Origin: Catenulispora pinistramenti
GTDB lineage: Bacteria; Actinomycetota; Actinomycetes; Streptomycetales; Catenulisporaceae
Direction of reading: 5' to 3'
NCBI RefSeq assembly: GCF_018274385.1
Contig: NZ_JAAFYZ010000003.1
Location: 78,235-142,234, forward strand
DNA length: 64,000 nucleotides
The position numbers were made by a program, and so were the translations under genes. How positions within the stretch are numbered: position 1 is the first letter of the stretch; each line of letters begins with the position of its first letter. Positions 1 through 9,240 of the stretch are shown piece after piece. The notes under the pieces are model-generated. The model was not told the origin of the DNA, did no database searches, and was given only the letters and a program-made list of their open reading frames with translations.

Positions 1-38
1 GCCAGCGCCACCGTGTCTCCTGAGCCTGGGAGGCTCCC

Positions 39-2876
39 GTGAACCTGATTGCTCGGCTCACCAAGGCGGTTCTCGCCCTGGGGCTCACCATCGGGCTGTC
101 CTGCGGCGTCCCGTGGGCACTGCTGACCTACGTCGGAAATCCCATTCCGAAGCACGTCCCGGGTGTCCACGAGGCCGTGAACGCCCTGCCCGCCCGGTTC
201 GACGTCCACGTCTTCATCGAGCTCGCCGTCTATCTGCTGTGGGCGTGCTGGGCTGTGTTCGTCGCGCAGCTGCTGGTACAGATCCCGGGCACGATCGTCG
301 ACATCGTCCGGGTTCTGCGGCGACGCGAACCGCTGCGGCGGCACGTCGCCACCGGCCCGGGGGCCGCGTTCGCCAGCGGCTTGATCGCCGCGTTCACCAT
401 CGCGCTGCTCGCGCCACGCGCGGCGGACGGCGCTGCCGCCGCGGCGAAGGCAACCGGCTATGTCCTCAGTCCCTCGGCCAGGACCGCCTCTGTCGCGCCG
501 GCTGTTCCCGGGGCCCGGCTTGCGAGCGAGGAGGATGTCCACGTCGTTCGATCCGGCGACACGCTGTGGGACATCGCGAAGCTGCACCTCGGTGACCCGG
601 AGCGCTGGCACGACATCTACCGTTTGAACGCCGGCCGGACCCAACCTGACGGTGGTGCGTTGTCCGATCCGCAGATGATTCTTCCGGGCTGGCGATTGCG
701 GCTTCCGGACAACGTCGTGGCTCCCACCTCACGGGGAGCCGGGTCCGTGGAGTCCGCGACGGGGCCCGGTAGCGCCGGCGCCGTGCCGACGGCCGTACCG
801 GTTGTGGTTCCGCCTTCAGCATCCGGCAGCGTTCCCACGCCCACGCCTACCCCGACGCCGACGCCAGCCTCGGCGTCGGCCTCGATGCGAGCGGCGCCCT
901 CGATTCCCAGACAGCGAGTCGCGCCACGCGATCGTGCGGCCGTCCATCTGCCTGGCGGTGGCGTGGTCCCCGTCAGCCTCGCGTCCGGTGTCGCCGCCGC
1001 GCTCGCCTTGGCGCGCCTTCGTGCGCGTGCCAGAACACGCATCCAGCCCGTCGACGTTCCCGCGGATCCTGACTCGCTCGCGCCGCTGGTTGCGCCTGTG
1101 CAAGCCGAGCTGCTGCGTGCGCACCACGCGACGTTGTGTGCCCCGGGTAAGGGCCTGTTCCAGGACGATGAGGACTTCGGAGACGACCCGCTTGTCGACG
1201 ACGAGCCGCCCAGCGTCGAGCCACAGCCCGATTCCGGCGGGCAAGAAGCGGCGTGGTCGCTGAAGCCTGAGCCCGGCGAGCCTGGCGGCGTGCCGCATTT
1301 CGCGCCTTGCCTACGATCCGTGTTGGACGCCACCGACGCCCCCGAGGACGTTCATGTGGCGGTGCGCGAAGACACGCCGGTTTCCCTGGCCGACGTCACG
1401 ACAGCCGGCCTCGGCCTGGCTGGCGACGGTGCCGCCGATGCCGCACGATCTCTCCTGGCGTGTGCGCTGGCCGCCGGCGGGCCGAGGGCCATCGACCAGG
1501 CCGTCGAAGTCCACACCACGGCGCAGGCGCTGTCGCAGCTACTCGGTCCCGGCGTCCCGCCGCCCGATTCTGCGCGGTTGAGGGTGTTCGACGCCTTGGC
1601 CGAGCTGCTAGACGATGCTCGGCGCGAGCAGTCTGCCCGGTCGGCAGAGGTTGCCGAGTACGGGCAGGCGACTGCCGGCGACGTCCGCCGATACGACAAC
1701 GTCGACCCCTTCCACCCGCGCATCCTCCTGGTCCACCTCGAAGCCGCCGAACGCCACCGGCTGGAGGCGGTCGCGAAGGCCGGGGCCAGGGTCGATACCC
1801 ATCTGGTGCTGCTGGGCCCCTGGGCCGCGGGCACCACCGCCACGATCGACTCCAGCCGCGCCCTGACCGCGACCGGTCCCGATGCCGAGCGGCTGCATGG
1901 TTCTTCAGCGTTCGGTCTCGCGATGGACGAGATGGAGCAGATCCTCGCGGCGATGGACGCAGCCGCGGTGGTGTCGCCCGCCGTCGAGCCGTTCACCGAT
2001 ACGGCAGAAGACGGCGAACCGACGACCGTGGAGCTGCTGGAGGACGGTGACGCCGCGCCGGCTACGACGGCGCCAGCCGCGCCCCCGGTCGTGGCCCGAG
2101 CTCAGCCTGAAGAAGGCGTTCTCCTGCTGAACGTCATCGGTCCCTTCACCGCGGAGATGGACGGCCGTGACGTCACCGGCTGTTTCAACCCCAGCCACCG
2201 GACGCTTCTCCTCTACCTAGCGCTCCGGGAGCGCCCGGTCCGGAGAACCGAGATCATCGAAGCGCTGTGGACGGACGACGACGCCGACGGCAAGAACGTC
2301 GAAAAGAAGCGCCGGACGCGCTTCGACACCCGGCTGTACCAGACCAAGAAGGCTCTGGCGGACGCCGCCGGCCACGACGGCGACTTCATCACGTCGGACC
2401 GGGCCTCCGGCTTCATCTCCCTCAACAGAGCCCTCATCCTCACCGACCTCACCTGCTTCGAGCAGCTCATCACCCGAGCTTCCCGCACCGCCGACGACGC
2501 GCAGAAGGCCGCGCATCTCGAAGCAGCATGCGCGCTGTACCGCGGCCCGCTGGACGAGAGCATCCGCGGTGACTGGCTCCTGGAACACCGCGAAGACCGG
2601 CTACGCCGCTACCGCGATGCCGCCGGCGACCTCGCCCGCATCGTCGGCAGAACTGACCCCGACCGCGGACTCGCCATCCTCAACCAGCTGCTTGAACACG
2701 ACCTCTTCAACGAGGATCTTTATCGCCGGATCATGCGTGGCCAGGCCCGCCTGGGCCGGCACGATGCGGTGCGGCGGACTTTCAACCTGTTGGAGACCCG
2801 GTTCGAGGCAGTCGAGCTTGTGGTCGACCCCTCGACGCGGACACTCGTGCAGGCTCTGACTCGGAAGGCCAGCTAG
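39..2876 (+). CDS. Membrane LysM protein with C-terminal BTAD (SARP-type) domain
   Basis: 945 aa, GTG start after a GGGAGG ribosome site. Three hydrophobic segments are visible (about residues 9-31, 59-83 and 108-126). A LysM domain follows (about 166-223, beginning HVVRSGDTLWDIA), then a Pro/Thr/Ser-rich linker with a PTPTPTPTP run. A long acidic middle region leads to a C-terminal bacterial transcriptional activator domain (about 690-945) of the SARP/AfsR type, which combines a winged helix with TPR-like helices. LysM binds peptidoglycan, so the protein probably sits in the membrane and may sense or bind the cell wall; this role is inferred. Such fusions are known to me from actinobacterial genomes near transfer genes. 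The previous gene seems to end just upstream (TGA at 20-22). Confidence 0.8.
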   Translation: MNLIARLTKAVLALGLTIGLSCGVPWALLTYVGNPIPKHVPGVHEAVNALPARFDVHVFIELAVYLLWACWAVFVAQLLVQIPGTIVDIVRVLRRREPLRRHVATGPGAAFASGLIAAFTIALLAPRAADGAAAAAKATGYVLSPSARTASVAPAVPGARLASEEDVHVVRSGDTLWDIAKLHLGDPERWHDIYRLNAGRTQPDGGALSDPQMILPGWRLRLPDNVVAPTSRGAGSVESATGPGSAGAVPTAVPVVVPPSASGSVPTPTPTPTPTPASASASMRAAPSIPRQRVAPRDRAAVHLPGGGVVPVSLASGVAAALALARLRARARTRIQPVDVPADPDSLAPLVAPVQAELLRAHHATLCAPGKGLFQDDEDFGDDPLVDDEPPSVEPQPDSGGQEAAWSLKPEPGEPGGVPHFAPCLRSVLDATDAPEDVHVAVREDTPVSLADVTTAGLGLAGDGAADAARSLLACALAAGGPRAIDQAVEVHTTAQALSQLLGPGVPPPDSARLRVFDALAELLDDARREQSARSAEVAEYGQATAGDVRRYDNVDPFHPRILLVHLEAAERHRLEAVAKAGARVDTHLVLLGPWAAGTTATIDSSRALTATGPDAERLHGSSAFGLAMDEMEQILAAMDAAAVVSPAVEPFTDTAEDGEPTTVELLEDGDAAPATTAPAAPPVVARAQPEEGVLLLNVIGPFTAEMDGRDVTGCFNPSHRTLLLYLALRERPVRRTEIIEALWTDDDADGKNVEKKRRTRFDTRLYQTKKALADAAGHDGDFITSDRASGFISLNRALILTDLTCFEQLITRASRTADDAQKAAHLEAACALYRGPLDESIRGDWLLEHREDRLRRYRDAAGDLARIVGRTDPDRGLAILNQLLEHDLFNEDLYRRIMRGQARLGRHDAVRRTFNLLETRFEAVELVVDPSTRTLVQALTRKAS

Positions 2877-3003
2877 GTTGTTGCTCAGTGTCGTCGGTTA
2901 CAAGATTGCTTGGCCCTTCGCCTGTATTGGGCGCAGACGAGAAGCGTGTGGGGGTAGCATCGATACAGGACTCTGATATCCTCTTGAGGGGAGGAGAGTG
3001 GGC

Positions 3004-3729
3004 GTGACTCAGTACTTTATATTTACTGACTTGCCTAAGCGGTCGCATACCCTCTCCATCTTTAGGATCACGGATCCCGATTCTGGAAAATCTGTGTATC
3101 TGGGGACCGAGCTAGAAGCATCACGCTTGGCGGTCGAACGGGAAGAAGAGCGCATCGCCAGATGGCTCGGCGGACCGAAATCCGCTGGTGCTGCGCCGGG
3201 ACCCTCGGAATATCTGCGTCGGCTTCGTGTGCGGCCCTTGGACGCCTGGTCCGCTGGGTCTGCCCAGTCTCACGAGGAGACGTTTCGGGCGCAGGGCGTT
3301 GTGGCTCCCCCGCGCGGGTTCCATGCGGTGCCCTATCTGCGCAGTCACGGCCAGCCTGTGAAGCTATCGCTCGACGATGCTGAGAGCGTAATCGTCGAGT
3401 GTTTCCTGGCTGTAGGGCGGGCGGAGTGTGCACTCAGCCTGCCTCAGCGGGCCGGCTATTCAGCCGTGCGCGATCGGTGGCAGCGACTTGCCCGGCGCCT
3501 CCTGCTCGCCGACACCGTCGGTCGGCGACTCTACCGGGCCGTCACACGGGCTCGAAGAGCGCTGCAAGCGGCGTTGCGTCCGCGATGGTCACGCCCAAAT
3601 CAACCTCCGCCCTCTCGGATCATCGCCCAGTTCCGTACGGCCTTGGTGGGTACCTTGACGCGCACGGCCCCTCCACTCGCCTGCTTGGCGAGCGGGGTGG
3701 CACCCGGCCAGCCGTCCCAGTTCTGCTGA
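3004..3729 (+). CDS. Hypothetical protein
   Basis: 241 aa from the GTG at 3004, chosen because the GAGGGGAGGAG ribosome site (about 2986-2996) is better spaced for it than for the in-frame GTG at 2998. The N-terminal half is soluble and charged, starting MTQYFIFTDLPKRSH. The C-terminal half is rich in Arg and Ala helices, then becomes low in recognisable structure. No family recognised. The last 130 bases overlap an antisense reading frame that also has actinobacterial codon use, so the true C-terminus is uncertain. Confidence 0.5.
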   Translation: MTQYFIFTDLPKRSHTLSIFRITDPDSGKSVYLGTELEASRLAVEREEERIARWLGGPKSAGAAPGPSEYLRRLRVRPLDAWSAGSAQSHEETFRAQGVVAPPRGFHAVPYLRSHGQPVKLSLDDAESVIVECFLAVGRAECALSLPQRAGYSAVRDRWQRLARRLLLADTVGRRLYRAVTRARRALQAALRPRWSRPNQPPPSRIIAQFRTALVGTLTRTAPPLACLASGVAPGQPSQFC

Positions 3730-3830
3730 CTGTTCAGCCAGCGGCAGGCGCCATCGTGCGCTCCCGGCCGGGGTCCCTCTAGGCTCCCGGAGCTGTCCCA
3801 TGCCTCCAATTGCTCGACGTACGCCAGCAT
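3600..3830 (-). CDS. Possible small hypothetical protein or gene remnant
   Basis: 76-codon frame on the minus strand ending VRNWAMIREGGG. The last 40 codons have almost exclusively G/C third positions and read like a soluble protein. It has no clear ribosome site, and its third positions coincide with those of the plus-strand frame it overlaps, which weakens the codon argument. It may be the end of a decayed gene. Low confidence. Confidence 0.2.
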   Translation of the reverse strand: MLAYVEQLEAWDSSGSLEGPRPGAHDGACRWLNSQQNWDGWPGATPLAKQASGGAVRVKVPTKAVRNWAMIREGGG

Positions 3831-4181
3831 GTACGTGCACGAATAAGCTTCCAGCCCTGGCGATCCACGTCGGTGGGTTTCACCTCGTTCTCGAGCGGTT
3901 CCCCCGCCGGGTGCTCGGGTTCGTGGCCGGCCTCGCCACCACGGCCTCGACCCTCTACGCGATCTTTGGCAGGTGATTAATGGGAGCGCTGGGGAGCATG
4001 TCCAACGTGGCATGCGCAGGCTCTAGAACTCCATTCTGTCAAGGATTTGTCACTCATCGCGGCGATTCTTGCCAGTTGGCACCCCAGAAACAGACCACCA
4101 CGCTTCACATCGGTCCCGGATAGAGCGTCTATGGAATGGCTGCCGCCGATCGCGGTACACCCATCGACGAAGGGCCCAGAT
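3730..4181. other. Gene-poor stretch with a remnant of a small membrane protein
   Basis: No complete gene is evident. On the plus strand, positions 3857-3976 encode a 39-residue reading ending in a hydrophobic helix (GFVAGLATTASTLYAIFGR, then TGA). It has no ATG or GTG at its head, only a CTG, so it may be a decayed or unusually started short membrane protein. The rest is without recognisable features, apart from the presumed promoter of the 4182 gene. Confidence 0.3.
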
Positions 4182-4898
4182 GTGACTGACACCAACCCCG
4201 CCCCGACCCTCTCGACCGCAGCCCGCTCGGTGGCGGTCGCGCTGTCCGGAGCTGCCGAGGTGACCGTGGGGGCGCTCAGCGAATCGGCAGGCGTGAGCAA
4301 GTCGACCGCCAGCAAGACCCTAGTGATGTTGGAACAAGCCGGCGCCGCGACGCGGCTCGTTCGGGAGACCGGCGGATTCCGCGAATCTGACTTGTGGTCG
4401 CCTCTGCCCGAGCTGGGCCCGTTGCTGTTCGCCGCGAGCACAGGCGATGGTTACGGTCACGCGAGCCGCGTTCTGTCGTCGCATGCCGCTGACGACGCGG
4501 GGTCGAGCGATGGTTCCGGGGCCGTCGGATCTGATGTGCAGGAGGCGGTGCCTCAGCGTGACGGGGAGTCGACGGACTCTGCGGATGTTGACGAACACCC
4601 AGCGCGGGAGGCTGGCGAACCAGCGGTTCCGTCTGCGCCAGCGACAGAGCACAAGCCTGTCGGTTCTCCGCCGAGGCTGGCACGTGGCGGGTTGGAAGAC
4701 CTGGTGGCAGCGGTACTGGCTGCTCATCCCGAGCTCGACTACACCCCGGTGATGGTCAGCCATCTGCTCTCCGGCCGTTCGTCCGGGGCCATCGCCAACG
4801 CACTTGAGCGCCAGGTGGCGGCCGGCACCGCCGTCAGGACGTGTGAGGCGCCGAAGAGGTACCGACATGCTGTCGCCGGCCTTGCTGATGTGCGGTAG
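4182..4898 (+). CDS. Winged-helix (MarR/IclR-like) DNA-binding protein, two HTH modules
   Basis: 238 aa from the GTG at 4182 (MTDTNPAPTL). The upstream extension of the frame reads unlike a protein. An N-terminal winged helix (about residues 10-65) contains VGALSESAGVSKSTASKTLVML. A Ser/Glu/Asp-rich linker leads to a second helical module (about 165-235) ending RTCEAPKRYRHA. This C-terminal module resembles the N-terminal part of the MoxR-type ATPase at 23963-25330, which has TCEKPRRFRA at the same place. Both modules probably bind DNA; targets are unknown. The next gene starts 8 bases downstream, suggesting one transcript. Confidence 0.65.
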   Translation: MTDTNPAPTLSTAARSVAVALSGAAEVTVGALSESAGVSKSTASKTLVMLEQAGAATRLVRETGGFRESDLWSPLPELGPLLFAASTGDGYGHASRVLSSHAADDAGSSDGSGAVGSDVQEAVPQRDGESTDSADVDEHPAREAGEPAVPSAPATEHKPVGSPPRLARGGLEDLVAAVLAAHPELDYTPVMVSHLLSGRSSGAIANALERQVAAGTAVRTCEAPKRYRHAVAGLADVR

Positions 4899-4906
4899 CG
4901 GGGGTC

Positions 4907-5485
4907 GTGATGACGTGCTCCCCGCTGTCCGACCCGCCGCCGATTCCGGTATCGGGCGGCTCGGCATGGCCGAGTCCCAAGCTGCCCCCTCCGTCCGCGC
5001 GACAGCGTGAGCGGCGTCCGGGATCGACGCCCATTTCACAGCCGGCTGTCATCAAACGACCCCGTCTTCTGGCTGCGAGGGCTCAGTACTTCGCCGCCAC
5101 GGCGAGCGCGGCCGGCTGGGCCCGGCGCCGTGTCGCCGACACGCTGCTGCGTTGGGGGGCTCCCGAACTCGTCGATGACGCTGTTCTTGTCGCGTCCGAA
5201 CTGGTTACCAACGCCTTCACACACGCGGCCATGCTTGAAGGTGCTCCAACATGTCGTCTGGTCCTCAAGCTGTTCGTCGATCGGCTGGCGGTAGAGGTAT
5301 GGGATCCGGCGTCGGCGTCGGCCGTGGAGGTTCGGCAACGTGCTGTCGATGCAGAGACTGAATCGGGACGCGGGCTCGAAATCGTTGCTGAGCTTTGTGG
5401 AGGTCGGCCGCTGGTCTTTGCGGAACCGGGCCATGGGAAGACCGTGGTCGCCGTAATACCGCGGCAGCGGCCTTCTCAGACCTGA
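4907..5485 (+). CDS. RsbW-like ATP-binding protein (HATPase_c_2)
   Basis: 192 aa, GTG 4907 or ATG 4910. An N-terminal Pro-rich tail precedes a histidine-kinase-like ATPase fold. The N-box is VASELVTNAFTHA, with a conserved Asn for Mg-ATP binding; the D-box region is VEVWDPASA, and the G-box SGRGLEIV lies further on. This family includes anti-sigma factor kinases such as RsbW and SpoIIAB. Actinomycetes carry many orphan members, and no partner sigma or anti-anti-sigma gene is adjacent. It probably forms an operon with the winged-helix gene just upstream. The target is unknown. Confidence 0.8.
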   Translation: MMTCSPLSDPPPIPVSGGSAWPSPKLPPPSARQRERRPGSTPISQPAVIKRPRLLAARAQYFAATASAAGWARRRVADTLLRWGAPELVDDAVLVASELVTNAFTHAAMLEGAPTCRLVLKLFVDRLAVEVWDPASASAVEVRQRAVDAETESGRGLEIVAELCGGRPLVFAEPGHGKTVVAVIPRQRPSQT

Positions 5486-5529
5486 ATATTGTGCGGTGGT
5501 TGTCACGGCGGTGAGGGCTGAAAGAACAC

Positions 5530-5563
5530 GTGAGGTAGGGCATCGCACGATGCTCTGCCTCAC
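5530..5563. terminator. Bidirectional terminator hairpin between convergent genes
   Basis: A 34-base inverted repeat with arms GTGAGGTAGGGCATCG and CGATGCTCTGCCTCAC, two G-U type pairs and a 2-base centre. It lies between the converging ends of the RsbW-like gene (5485) and the P-loop ATPase gene (5576). Confidence 0.6.
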
Positions 5564-5575
5564 GGTGCGCAGAGT

Positions 5576-7123
5576 CTAACGGAAACGCGTGTCTCCGGAA
5601 ATATCGTTTCCCTGGACCACCACGCCCACATTATGCCCTGTCACTATATTGATCACCTCGAGACGGCGAGCATTGGTGGCGTTGAGATACGGGCGGAAGC
5701 AGGGGTGAATTATGAACTCTGTTTCCGTGGGCCGGATTCCCGACTGTGCACCGTTGGCGTAAATGATCGTGCCGCCCCTCCGCACCCCAAGAAATCCCAC
5801 ACCGTGCAAGATGTCAATGATGATATCAGGGTCGAAGATGTCAGCGCTTGCAGGGAATTTATCCGACAAGGTGGCTCTGAATGGCGCGAAGCGCTCTGCT
5901 ATTCCAAGCCGGGTAAGCTCGAAGCCCGAATTTTCGAAGACGATCAACACCTCCCTCAAAAAAGGCAGGGTCATCCTGTACTCTCGGGCTAGGTCGAGCA
6001 CCTTCCAGTGTGAGAACGGGAGCGTCGCCTCGATGACATCCTGTTCTGTGATCTGGGCGTTTCCGTTTGCGTGTGCCTTGTCCCTGCAAAGGTTGAGGAA
6101 CTGAATGGCGTCTCTCGGCCTGGGAAGGACGCGCGAGAACAGGTAGCGGGGAGTGTCCTCGCCGGCGACGGCATGAGGGAATATCGTGCCCCACATTTCG
6201 GTATCCGTGACGGGGTGCCCCAGAGAGGCCTCCGCCCTCCTCAGGGCGAGCTGCCGCAGGAGGCCGTCCGTCCAGTCGATCCGGACCTCATCGCTGTGAA
6301 ACTTATCGGCCTCGCTGAACTCAAGTGCGTCGTAAATGTCGGTACGCAGGAAGTTGATACAGCGGAGCGATCGACCGTATGTCAAGGCTGTGTGCTTCCC
6401 GGCGAGGAGCAGGCCGACAATCATGGCATCGCTCTCGCGATCGTTCTTCCAGATCTGCTCCAATTGGTCGACAATGATCAGTAGCGGTGGGTGTGCGTTC
6501 TGGCACTTCAGGTCCGAGAAGGCGTGCTGCACGGCAGATTCGATGATCTCCAGCTGCTTGGTGGGTGAAATATGAAGCTCCACCTTGTTTGCGCCGATCG
6601 CGACCTTTACTCCGAATGCCTCAAGCGAAATCGACGTACCGAGCATGCGGCTTGCTCGTGCTACGCGCTCATGCAGAGAACCGTCGTCGACTTCTCCATT
6701 GTCGCGAAGAAACCGTTTAAGTGCTTTGGCGGATGCAGGCACGTGCTTCGGGTGGTCTGCTTGCAGGTGATCGACAAGGAAGCGAGCGGCTTGCAAAGCG
6801 AATATAAACCGCCAGATCAAGGCCTTCGAGCCTTCGTCGGTCAGGCCATCCACGGCAAAACGGTTGAACTCCTCGCCCACCGCTTCGTCCGGCGTGATCA
6901 AAACGGTGGACCCGGGCCGATAGCCCTGCGCCGCCAAATGCATGCATATGGCGCTCTTCCCTGACCCCTTCCTGCCGATGATCAGGGTTTTGCGGCCCGA
7001 TAGTGCTTCGTCGTATGCAATCGTTGGCAGGAAGCTCACGCTCAGCAACCCATCGGCGATATCGTGTTCAGCGTCATCGCGGCCGAAGAACAGCCGCGAG
7101 ACGACGTCGATCTGTTCGCTCAT
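5576..7123 (-). CDS. P-loop ATPase, Sll1717/KAP-like family
   Basis: 515 aa from the ATG at 7123, preceded by a GGGGGG ribosome site. Walker A is GRKGSGKSA (about residues 50-58). A Walker B-like strand PPLLIIVDQLEQIW lies near residue 215. The N-terminus (SRLFFGRDDAEHDI) and overall layout match proteins annotated as P-loop ATPase, Sll1717 family. Members are predicted signalling or defence NTPases; biochemical function is not known to me. Codon use is markedly less GC-rich than in the neighbours (many A/T third positions), which suggests separate acquisition. It is transcribed alone, converging on the 4907 gene and diverging from the HAD gene. Confidence 0.7.
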   Translation of the reverse strand: MSEQIDVVSRLFFGRDDAEHDIADGLLSVSFLPTIAYDEALSGRKTLIIGRKGSGKSAICMHLAAQGYRPGSTVLITPDEAVGEEFNRFAVDGLTDEGSKALIWRFIFALQAARFLVDHLQADHPKHVPASAKALKRFLRDNGEVDDGSLHERVARASRMLGTSISLEAFGVKVAIGANKVELHISPTKQLEIIESAVQHAFSDLKCQNAHPPLLIIVDQLEQIWKNDRESDAMIVGLLLAGKHTALTYGRSLRCINFLRTDIYDALEFSEADKFHSDEVRIDWTDGLLRQLALRRAEASLGHPVTDTEMWGTIFPHAVAGEDTPRYLFSRVLPRPRDAIQFLNLCRDKAHANGNAQITEQDVIEATLPFSHWKVLDLAREYRMTLPFLREVLIVFENSGFELTRLGIAERFAPFRATLSDKFPASADIFDPDIIIDILHGVGFLGVRRGGTIIYANGAQSGIRPTETEFIIHPCFRPYLNATNARRLEVINIVTGHNVGVVVQGNDISGDTRFR

Positions 7124-7318
7124 CGAACCCCCCACATCATCGCCCTAGACTGCTGAAAGCATCGTAGCGTCGTGTAGTGATGACCGTCGGTAGTTCGTCT
7201 GCCTGGCCTCTCCGGCTGGCTGGCGCCCGCACCGACCTGCCATTGACGGGGTGGGGGCGCGACGCATGGGCTTGCAGTCCTCTGCCGGGGAGATCGTCCT
7301 CCGCGTACGCTGTGAGGC

Positions 7319-7942
7319 ATGAGCGTGCGAAGGTTCAAAGGCCTCATCTTCGACTTCTTCGGCGTCCTGACCTCGAACATGGTCGAGGTCATCGAGTGTT
7401 TCGAGGACCGGGAGCAGATCCCGCGCGGGACGTTCCTGCGGGCCTGGGCCGATCCCCGCGGCAAGGAGCTGTTCACCCGCCTGGAGCTCGGCGAGATCAG
7501 TCAGACTGACTGGAACCAGGGCTATGCCACGTTGATGGGCGTCGCTCCGGATGGTTTAATGTCCCGCTATCTCTATGACGCATTCCCGGCTCACGAGACG
7601 CTGAAGTTCGCGCGACAAGCCCGATCGGCCGGCTACAAGACCGCCGTGTTGTCTAACTCTCTGGGGCGCACCCCCTACGATCCATATGCGGGTTTCGATC
7701 TGCGGGGGATCTTTGACGAAGTAGTGCTGTCCGAGGATCACGGAATGCGCAAACCAGATCCTGCGGTCTTCCACCTGCTCCTGGATAAGCTCGACGTACG
7801 GGCCGAGGAGTGCGTCTTTGTAGACGACTCCGAAGAGAATCTTCAAGCGGCTGTCGAGTTGGGCATGACAATCGTGTATGCGGCCGACGAAAGGAAGCTG
7901 GCGTCGCGGCTGCGAACGCTGCTGGAACTACCCGTCCTGTAG
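7319..7942 (+). CDS. HAD-superfamily hydrolase, subfamily IA
   Basis: 207 aa. Motif I is IFDFFGVLTSN near residue 10, where the second Asp of the usual DxD is Phe-Gly as in dehalogenase-like and epoxide-hydrolase-like HADs. Motif II is VLSNS (about 103-107), motif III has Lys in RKPDP (about 142), and motif IV is FVDDSEEN (about 161-168). A helical cap domain lies between motifs I and II. Likely a small-molecule phosphatase or dehalogenase with unknown substrate. Its 3' end overlaps the convergent XRE gene by about 15 bases, so the two may influence each other by antisense transcription. It is not clearly part of the peptide cassette. Confidence 0.8.
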   Translation: MSVRRFKGLIFDFFGVLTSNMVEVIECFEDREQIPRGTFLRAWADPRGKELFTRLELGEISQTDWNQGYATLMGVAPDGLMSRYLYDAFPAHETLKFARQARSAGYKTAVLSNSLGRTPYDPYAGFDLRGIFDEVVLSEDHGMRKPDPAVFHLLLDKLDVRAEECVFVDDSEENLQAAVELGMTIVYAADERKLASRLRTLLELPVL

Positions 7943-9217
7943 GAACGCCCGCACGGTGGGATGACCGCGGTGCTCGCCAAGCTGGCGGCGCAGCCTGGCA
8001 AGGGTCGAGGACGAACGTGCCGATTCCACCGAGCCGAGACATTTGCCGGCGTGGCGCGCCTGGTCGACTGCGGCGTCCAAATCGTGGAGGGCCAGGTGTG
8101 CTTCAGCGGCGCGGGCGAGATAGATCGCGTGGCCCTTCGGGTACTGCACCTCTTCGGGGGACTCGGCCCGGACCGCCGTGTTGAAGCAGTGCACTGCATG
8201 TGCGGGATCGCCCAGCTCCAATGCCGAGGAGCCGGCGATCATCTCGATTTCGCCGCGCGTGACCCAGTACAAGTACTCCGGGTCTTCGTCTGAAGGCCCA
8301 AGGTCAAGCAGGTCTCTGGCGGTCGTGAGGGCCTGGGCGCAGCGCCGCCGGTCGCCCGCTTTCGAAAGGGCGCGAGCCTTTCGCGCCGCGAGCATTGCCC
8401 GCATGCGGGGTGTGGCTCGATGGCGAGTTGTCTCTTCCGCGGTTTCCAAGAGCTTCACGGCGTCGTTCGGATCGCCTTCGGTGTAGTGCTGAATGGCCAT
8501 GAAGGACATTGAGTACGCACCGGTCAAGACGTCATTTGCCTCTGCTGAGGATCGCAGTGCCATGTGATAGTACTGCTCTGCTGCGGCGTGACGCTTGTTG
8601 TCGAACAAATTCCACGCCACCTGCCGTGAGGCTTCTGCCGCCAGGGAATATGCGCGGCTCTCGGTGGTCGCTTCCAGTCCTCCGGCCTCGAGAAGACGGG
8701 CTAGCAGAGCTAGCTCATTGCGGGCCATACGGGCCATCTCGCCGCTATCGAATTCGTCGTCGAGATGCCGCAGGTATTCGAGGCGTTCTTCGATGTGGCC
8801 GACCAGTTTTGGCACGTCATCCGGTGCCGTGTCGCTTACTTCAACCGGTCTGACCTGCTTGGTGAGGGCGTCCGACCAGTGACCGACCACTGCGGTCAGG
8901 GCTGTGCCAGATGTGACGATGAAACTCCGACGGTCCACACCGCCTCCTGTTGCCATATCCGCCAGGATCGTCAGTGCCTCCTGGCGGTTCCATGGTGCCT
9001 CTTGCCTTCTCGGGCCGTCGACCGCGTTGCTGAATTCGCCGCCGGTCGCCAGGACCCGATCGTAGGCTCTGGCGACATCGCTGGTGAGCGGTTTGGTCCC
9101 GTTCTCGACGTTGCGCAGGTAACTCTCGGCGTACCCCGCCTCTCGCGCGAACGCGGCGAACGTCAGCCCGGACCGGCGCCGTGCCGCCCGCAAATCGTCT
9201 CGAAGCTCGTCCGCCAT
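7928..9217 (-). CDS. XRE-family regulator with TPR-like C-terminus
   Basis: 429 aa from the ATG at 9217, with AAGGGCGG upstream. The helix-turn-helix (residues 8-62) includes FAAFAREAGYAESYLRNVENG. It is followed by about 350 residues of Ala/Leu/Arg-rich TPR-like helical repeats. This architecture is common in actinomycete regulators that control small peptide or metabolite clusters. It diverges from the precursor-peptide gene at 9347, and the 129-base intergenic region has a repeated GATCG-N-CTAGG motif that is a candidate operator. Inference: it controls the peptide cassette and perhaps itself. Confidence 0.8.
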   Translation of the reverse strand: MADELRDDLRAARRRSGLTFAAFAREAGYAESYLRNVENGTKPLTSDVARAYDRVLATGGEFSNAVDGPRRQEAPWNRQEALTILADMATGGGVDRRSFIVTSGTALTAVVGHWSDALTKQVRPVEVSDTAPDDVPKLVGHIEERLEYLRHLDDEFDSGEMARMARNELALLARLLEAGGLEATTESRAYSLAAEASRQVAWNLFDNKRHAAAEQYYHMALRSSAEANDVLTGAYSMSFMAIQHYTEGDPNDAVKLLETAEETTRHRATPRMRAMLAARKARALSKAGDRRRCAQALTTARDLLDLGPSDEDPEYLYWVTRGEIEMIAGSSALELGDPAHAVHCFNTAVRAESPEEVQYPKGHAIYLARAAEAHLALHDLDAAVDQARHAGKCLGSVESARSSSTLARLRRQLGEHRGHPTVRAFLQDG

Positions 9218-9240
9218 GATGCCGCCCTTGTCAGAAAAGG

